This document shows positions 60,025-64,000 of a DNA stretch of 64,000 bases, piece after piece. The notes under the pieces are model-generated. The model did no database searches and had not been told where the DNA came from. It worked only from the letters and a program-made list of their open reading frames with translations. The position numbers and the translations under genes are program-made. Origin of the DNA: Saccharospirillum sp. (GTDB taxonomy: Bacteria; Pseudomonadota; Gammaproteobacteria; Pseudomonadales; Natronospirillaceae); contig JAIUML010000011.1 in the NCBI GenBank assembly GCA_022565595.1, positions 62,001 through 126,000 on the forward strand, given 5' to 3'. Each line of letters opens with the position of its first letter. Positions within the stretch are counted from its first letter, which is position 1.

Positions 60025-60495
60025 ATGAAGACTGTTTCCAAAAGTGAACTGGACAACATTGTTTCCAGCCTGCTGGTACCCTTGCAGCAAAAGAATCTTC
60101 TGGTGCCTAATGTGGCGATAGCTGAGGTCGTGTCCCGGTCAGAACTGACTCCGGCGGAAAGTGGCCCTCCCTGGTTGCTGGGTCATCTCGATTGGCGAGG
60201 CGAGCGAGTTTCAGTAATAAGCTTTGAGGTGGCCAACAGTCAGTTGCGCAGTCAGGATTCCAGTAACGCTCGTATTGCCGTGTTCAATGCAGTGTCTGGT
60301 CAAGGCCGTCAACGCTTTTTCGGGCTGCTGGTGCAGGGGATTCCGCGCATGATCAAACTGGGTGACCAGGACGTGCGCGAAGACGCCCAGGCCACTATCG
60401 GTCAGGCAGAGAAGATGGCCGTCATTACACAGTTGGGCAAGGCCAGTATTCCCGATCTGGACTTTCTCGAAAGCCTGGTCGGTCGGTTGGACTGA
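60025..60495 (+). CDS. chpC: CheW-like coupling protein ChpC
   Basis: A 156-residue CheW-domain protein, the second coupler of the cluster. The pattern LLVPNVAIAEVVSRSEL is followed by WLLGHLDWRGERVSVISFEV. In Pseudomonas ChpC links additional receptors to ChpA. It is the last gene of the operon here: chpD and chpE, found after it in P. aeruginosa, are absent. It converges on cyaA with a 10-base gap and no visible terminator. Confidence 0.9.
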   Translation: MKTVSKSELDNIVSSLLVPLQQKNLLVPNVAIAEVVSRSELTPAESGPPWLLGHLDWRGERVSVISFEVANSQLRSQDSSNARIAVFNAVSGQGRQRFFGLLVQGIPRMIKLGDQDVREDAQATIGQAEKMAVITQLGKASIPDLDFLESLVGRLD

Positions 60496-60505
60496 CTCAG
60501 GGTTA

Positions 60506-63352
60506 TTACAACAGGCGCATGGCCTCGTTAATGCGTTGCTCAAGCTTCAACTTGGCTTTGACGTAATGCATTGTTTGCGCCTGACCGTAAGGATAGGCAG
60601 CGACCACCCCTTCAGATAACGCCAGGTCCGTGATGTAAACTGGATAGCGTTGGCCCTGTGCTCTCAAACCGAGCATATAAGAAGCGACGGCTGGATAGAA
60701 TTGAGGCCCGAGTTCAAGTGTGCTGAATTCTCTATCATTACAGATCATCTGGTATTCATAGTCGCCATCGGCTGTACGGTCGACGGCTGCCTGCAAGTTG
60801 ATGAAGCGGCCTTCTTGCATGAGCCCGGCCAGACGTTGGCGTCTGAGGCTGAATTTGCCCAGGCGCTCACGCACCAGTTCGTAACAGAAAATACTGCGTT
60901 GATGCAGTGTCAACGCATCTTCATCACTGCGCTGACGGTGCTCTGTGGTCTTGAGAAAACGCAACAGTGGCGCCAGTAGTGTAGCCAGATTGAAAAAGGG
61001 TTGCCGAAAGCGTAACAAGGACCCTTGCTCGTCCACCAGGTAGAGGGTTGCCTGCTGGCCATCAAGCTGATACATCACACTGATGCCCTGGCCTGCTATC
61101 GGGTTCAGCAGCACGCTGCGTAGTGCATTGGTGTCGCTTTCAAATAGTCGGTCTGGCGTTGTTTTGCACGGCAGGCCGTGCTCACTGCCCAACCAGTCGA
61201 CCAGCTCCTGCTCGCTGGCGAAGCTGACGCTTTGCACCTGTCTGGAATTGAAGTGCAGGGCATTGTACTGATCTCCCAGGTTATAGAGAAATCGAACAGA
61301 TTGATCTGCTGTGCATTGGTCGAGGGTATTGAGTGCGTCGGTGAACAGATCCTGAACTCGGGTTGCAATGGCCTGAGGGCGTGTCTGGCCGTGGCAGTGA
61401 CACTCGATTTCCGGGCGGTACTGGTTTCCCTGCTTGTTCAAGCGTGTCATCAGGAAGTTGAGTGCTTGCGGTAAAGCTTGCTGATCATCGAAGCGCTCCA
61501 CCATGACTTCGCTCCAGGAGTTGACCAGGACCATTTCAATTCTTGCCACCAGGTTTTCGCGCAAGGCACTGAAGTCGAGGCTGTTGCTGCGCGCCGAGAT
61601 CTTCTGCAGACCCCTTTTGGTTAAATGTTGCAGTGGATCACAGCCAAGGTTGATAAACATCAGCACACGCTCAATACGCGCCGGATGGAAAAAGTTGCGC
61701 TGTTGCACCAGAGGTAATTCGGCCGGTAAAGTTTGACGCAGGGTCGCCAGTGTCTTGCGAATCTCAAACTGGGCGATCGGGTTTTTCTCGGCGAAAACCG
61801 GAATGTGCAGATGCGCTTCAAGCAGACCGTTCAGATGACACCACAGTAAAGTCTCGAGCAGACTGGGTGTTGATTTCAGAGCCTGCTCCTGTTGATCTTC
61901 AATCTGATGACTATAGGCTGCCCAGAAAATCTGGTCGCTGCCTTTCTGGACGCGCTCATAGATACGAATTTTTTCATGACTCAAATCCACATCCTGGCCG
62001 AAGCGGATAAAGTCGATTTTGCCACGGCGTCGATCGAAGGCTGCATGAAGCTTGCGGCTAAGAATCAGCAAGTCCTGCTGACTCATCAAATGGGCACTCT
62101 GGTGTTCAGCCGCAAATTCGGTCAGGAAGCGGTAGGAGCGTGTCAGTTCGTCAATCAGCAGTTTGCGTTCACGCATGACATCCTGAACCGGCCAATTCTT
62201 GTGTCCGTCCAGATGACGTATGTGGCTGTCGCTCCAGCGCCATTCATCCACCAATTGCTGCATCAGCCGACGACGCCAGGTTACGGTTCGAATATTGCGA
62301 CTGAGCGAAATGCCCACCTTGAAATAAAAACAGCGTCGAATCAGCTCCAGTCGCTCTGGTTCTTCACGTTGTTTCAAGTAGGTGTCTATACGTCGATAGA
62401 GGGAAACGTAAGGGTCGAGGTCATCCAGAGTCAGAAAGTTATTATGCACTGCATCCTTGAAGTGTTGTGCCAGACTGCTGACCTCAGGAAACTCACGAGC
62501 ATAGGTCTCCAGCAACAACAACTTGAGTACCGATTTGTGAGGCGAGTCGATGCCCTTGTAAAGTTGCCACATGCCGGCACCAATAAATTCACCTGGTGGC
62601 AATGCCGGGATCGGGCCAAAATCGACCGCTGTTTCAGCCCTCACCAACTGTTGTTGCTGGTAAACGGCTAGAGTGTCGTTGTAGTGATTGTCGAGTTCGG
62701 ATGGCACCAGCCACCACAATGGCAGCCCCCCGGCGAGCAGCTGGCCGGTGCGGTAAAACTCATCGAGCAATAGAAAATGCTGCGTTGACCCGCAGTTTTC
62801 ACCGGTCAGGGAGCGCTGGTCGCCGGGCTGAAACTGGTGTGCATCCATCAGGAAAAAGTGCACTTCCAGGTTAAAGCCCTCGGCCCATTCGCTGATGGCC
62901 TCGGCTTTGGCTTCCAGTAATCGTATTTCGTTGGGCGAGAGGTCGCTGCGGTGACATATCCAGATGTCAAAGTCCGAGGTGATGGACTGGCCAATACTGC
63001 CACTGGAGCCCATCAGGTAAAGAGCGACCAGACTGGGGTCGGTGCAGCTCAACTGGCTCTTGCGAATGGTGCGGGAAAACGACTGGAGCAACTGAATGGT
63101 GGCAGGGTTCGGGAAGTAGTCTATCAACCCAGCAGGCACTGCCGGATCGTCCAGGTAACCGGGGAGAGACGGTAAATGGACATGAAACAAGAGCGGCAAT
63201 AGATCGAGACATTGTTGTTGCTGTCGTTGCAGGCTCTCTCTCAGGCGTGATAAGCGCCCATCGCTGACCGTCTGGAAGCGCTGTCGCCATTCTTGCAGTT
63301 GCTGACTGCTGGGCGTATTGAGGGTGGGCGTAAGCAGCTTGTTGGTCACCAA
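60506..63352 (-). CDS. cyaA: Class I adenylate cyclase
   Basis: A 948-residue class I (enterobacterial-type) adenylate cyclase that makes cAMP. The N-terminal catalytic domain (1 to about 540) carries YLMGSSGSIGQSITSDFDIW, the nucleotidyltransferase-like motif with the metal-binding Asp pair, then CHRSDLSPNEI. The C-terminal half is the regulatory domain. Length is near that of E. coli CyaA (848) with about 100 extra residues. Single gene on the minus strand next to the Chp cluster, which controls cAMP in Pseudomonas. A CRP-like site lies upstream. Confidence 0.95.
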   Translation of the reverse strand: MVTNKLLTPTLNTPSSQQLQEWRQRFQTVSDGRLSRLRESLQRQQQQCLDLLPLLFHVHLPSLPGYLDDPAVPAGLIDYFPNPATIQLLQSFSRTIRKSQLSCTDPSLVALYLMGSSGSIGQSITSDFDIWICHRSDLSPNEIRLLEAKAEAISEWAEGFNLEVHFFLMDAHQFQPGDQRSLTGENCGSTQHFLLLDEFYRTGQLLAGGLPLWWLVPSELDNHYNDTLAVYQQQQLVRAETAVDFGPIPALPPGEFIGAGMWQLYKGIDSPHKSVLKLLLLETYAREFPEVSSLAQHFKDAVHNNFLTLDDLDPYVSLYRRIDTYLKQREEPERLELIRRCFYFKVGISLSRNIRTVTWRRRLMQQLVDEWRWSDSHIRHLDGHKNWPVQDVMRERKLLIDELTRSYRFLTEFAAEHQSAHLMSQQDLLILSRKLHAAFDRRRGKIDFIRFGQDVDLSHEKIRIYERVQKGSDQIFWAAYSHQIEDQQEQALKSTPSLLETLLWCHLNGLLEAHLHIPVFAEKNPIAQFEIRKTLATLRQTLPAELPLVQQRNFFHPARIERVLMFINLGCDPLQHLTKRGLQKISARSNSLDFSALRENLVARIEMVLVNSWSEVMVERFDDQQALPQALNFLMTRLNKQGNQYRPEIECHCHGQTRPQAIATRVQDLFTDALNTLDQCTADQSVRFLYNLGDQYNALHFNSRQVQSVSFASEQELVDWLGSEHGLPCKTTPDRLFESDTNALRSVLLNPIAGQGISVMYQLDGQQATLYLVDEQGSLLRFRQPFFNLATLLAPLLRFLKTTEHRQRSDEDALTLHQRSIFCYELVRERLGKFSLRRQRLAGLMQEGRFINLQAAVDRTADGDYEYQMICNDREFSTLELGPQFYPAVASYMLGLRAQGQRYPVYITDLALSEGVVAAYPYGQAQTMHYVKAKLKLEQRINEAMRLL

Positions 63353-63405
63353 TGAATCTCACTCGAATGCGGGTCTTTGGGCCTGTTCTGGCCGCGATCA
63401 TATTT

Positions 63406-63421
63406 CGTGCACTGTGTCACA
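63406..63421. promoter_or_regulatory. Possible CRP/Vfr binding site upstream of cyaA
   Basis: CGTGC-ACTGTG-TCACA at 63406-63421. The right half matches TCACA exactly and the left half matches TGTGA at three of five bases, with the standard six-base spacer. It lies 54 bases upstream of the cyaA start. Repression of cyaA by CRP-cAMP is known in E. coli, so feedback control is plausible, but one site by eye is weak evidence. Confidence 0.3.
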
Positions 63422-63497
63422 TTGTAGCTGAAAAGCCCCTGGACGACAGCCGCAGCCTCTGCTGTCTTGCCTGAGCCTCAGCCTAATTGGAGCACCC

Positions 63498-63506
63498 TGT
63501 TATACT
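63498..63506 (+). promoter_or_regulatory. Extended -10 promoter element for the OmpR-type gene
   Basis: TG at 63498-63499, one base, then TATACT at 63501-63506, a good extended -10 match without a recognisable -35. A leader of about 75 bases would follow to the ATG at 63589. Confidence 0.45.
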
Positions 63507-63588
63507 TTGTTACACAGCCGTTGTAAGCTTCTCGGTAAACTCTCCCGGTGAGAAAAGTCGCCGTAAGAGTCAATAGACAGGTGTCCAG

Positions 63589-64000
63589 ATGCAAACAGAA
63601 CAACAAAAGCGCATCCTGGTAGTGGATGACGACGAAGACATTCGCAATCTATTACAGGAATACTTCGAAAGGAACGGCTTTCGTGTGGAAACTGTTGCAG
63701 ACGGACAGGAAATGCGGCAGATATGGCCAGCCAAGCCGTTCGACCTGATCGTGCTCGATATCATGCTGCCCGGAGACGACGGCTTTACCCTCTGTAAAGC
63801 CATTCGCAGCAAGTCCAACGTGCCCATCATCATGTTGACAGCGGGATCGGATGAGACGGACCGCATCATAGGTCTGGAGCTGGGTGCAGACGACTATGTC
63901 GGCAAGCCTTTCAATCCGAGAGAGCTTCTGGCCCGCATCAAGGCCGTGTTGAGGCGTTACGAAGAAGCGCCTGATCAAGGCGGCGTCAGTGCACAGAAAG
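63589..64000 (+). CDS. OmpR-family response regulator, 3' part beyond window
   Basis: The first 137 residues of a two-component response regulator: a complete receiver domain with Asp pair in ILVVDDDEDIRNLL, phosphorylation site in VLDIMLPGDDGF, LTAGSDETDRI and lysine in YVGKPFNPREL, ending with the linker LLARIKAVLRR that leads into an OmpR/PhoB-type winged helix. The sequence resembles OmpR, but the DNA-binding half is not seen, so the subfamily is inferred. The window ends inside the gene. Confidence 0.85.
   Translation, partial: MQTEQQKRILVVDDDEDIRNLLQEYFERNGFRVETVADGQEMRQIWPAKPFDLIVLDIMLPGDDGFTLCKAIRSKSNVPIIMLTAGSDETDRIIGLELGADDYVGKPFNPRELLARIKAVLRRYEEAPDQGGVSAQK

Larger units (their letters stand above)
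63353..63588. promoter_or_regulatory. Divergent intergenic region cyaA / OmpR-type regulator
   Basis: 236 bases between divergent starts. It holds the CRP-like site at 63406-63421 on the cyaA side and an extended -10 promoter element on the plus strand at 63498-63506. The remaining sequence shows no long repeat or open frame. Confidence 0.45.

Overview
The window is a dense gammaproteobacterial chromosome segment of moderately high GC with few gaps and many ATGA-type overlaps. Several gene orders match those known from Pseudomonas and its relatives: gshB next to pilG-pilH-pilI-pilJ-pilK-chpA-chpB-chpC, polA next to a kinase-fold thrB, oxyR overlapping recG, and trpG-trpD-trpC. Two complete Mrp sodium/proton antiporter operons and a class I adenylate cyclase suggest a marine or salt-exposed member of the Oceanospirillales/Pseudomonadales. 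That placement is inference; no rRNA gene is present to settle it.

Layout. 1-2719: start of a probable slipin gene, an NfeD-type membrane protease and a DUF21/CNNM membrane protein. 2716-14269: two tandem mrp operons on the minus strand. The first has separate mrpA and mrpB; the second has an mrpA-mrpB fusion. 14586-17466: trpG-trpD-trpC and a 60-residue membrane protein. 17478-19687: a LysR regulator, a small unknown gene and a DUF3179 protein. 19809-26937: DEAD-box helicase, an unknown protein, an HDOD protein, recG and oxyR, all on the minus strand. 27002-33412: a YeeZ-like dehydrogenase, ppnN, thrB and polA. 33475-39310: TPP riboswitch and thiC-thiDE-thiS-thiG-thiH. 39621-41570: a receiver, CheC and diguanylate cyclase operon. 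41567-47735: a minus-strand run of helicase-nuclease, VRR-NUC nuclease, ruvX, tonB and gshB. 48043-60495: the Pil-Chp chemosensory operon for type IV pili. 60506-64000: class I cyaA and, divergently, the start of an OmpR-type regulator.

How the parts work together. The mrp operons serve pH and sodium homeostasis. The thi operon makes thiamine and is controlled by TPP. The trp genes serve tryptophan synthesis; trpE, trpA, trpB and trpF are not here. The Pil-Chp system is a CheA-like kinase (ChpA) with an MCP (PilJ), two couplers (PilI, ChpC), a methylation pair (PilK, ChpB) and two output receivers (PilG, PilH). In Pseudomonas it controls twitching and cAMP levels, so a cyclase gene directly after it is notable.

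I found no CRISPR array, prophage, insertion sequence, tRNA or rRNA, and no clear defence island. I do not see a wholly new system. The most unusual observations are: DNA polymerase I with the proofreading metal ligands replaced; the receiver-CheC-GGDEF operon; the paired helicase-nuclease and VRR-NUC genes; a LysR gene without a canonical start codon at its conserved N-terminus; and two copies of a structured intergenic repeat family.
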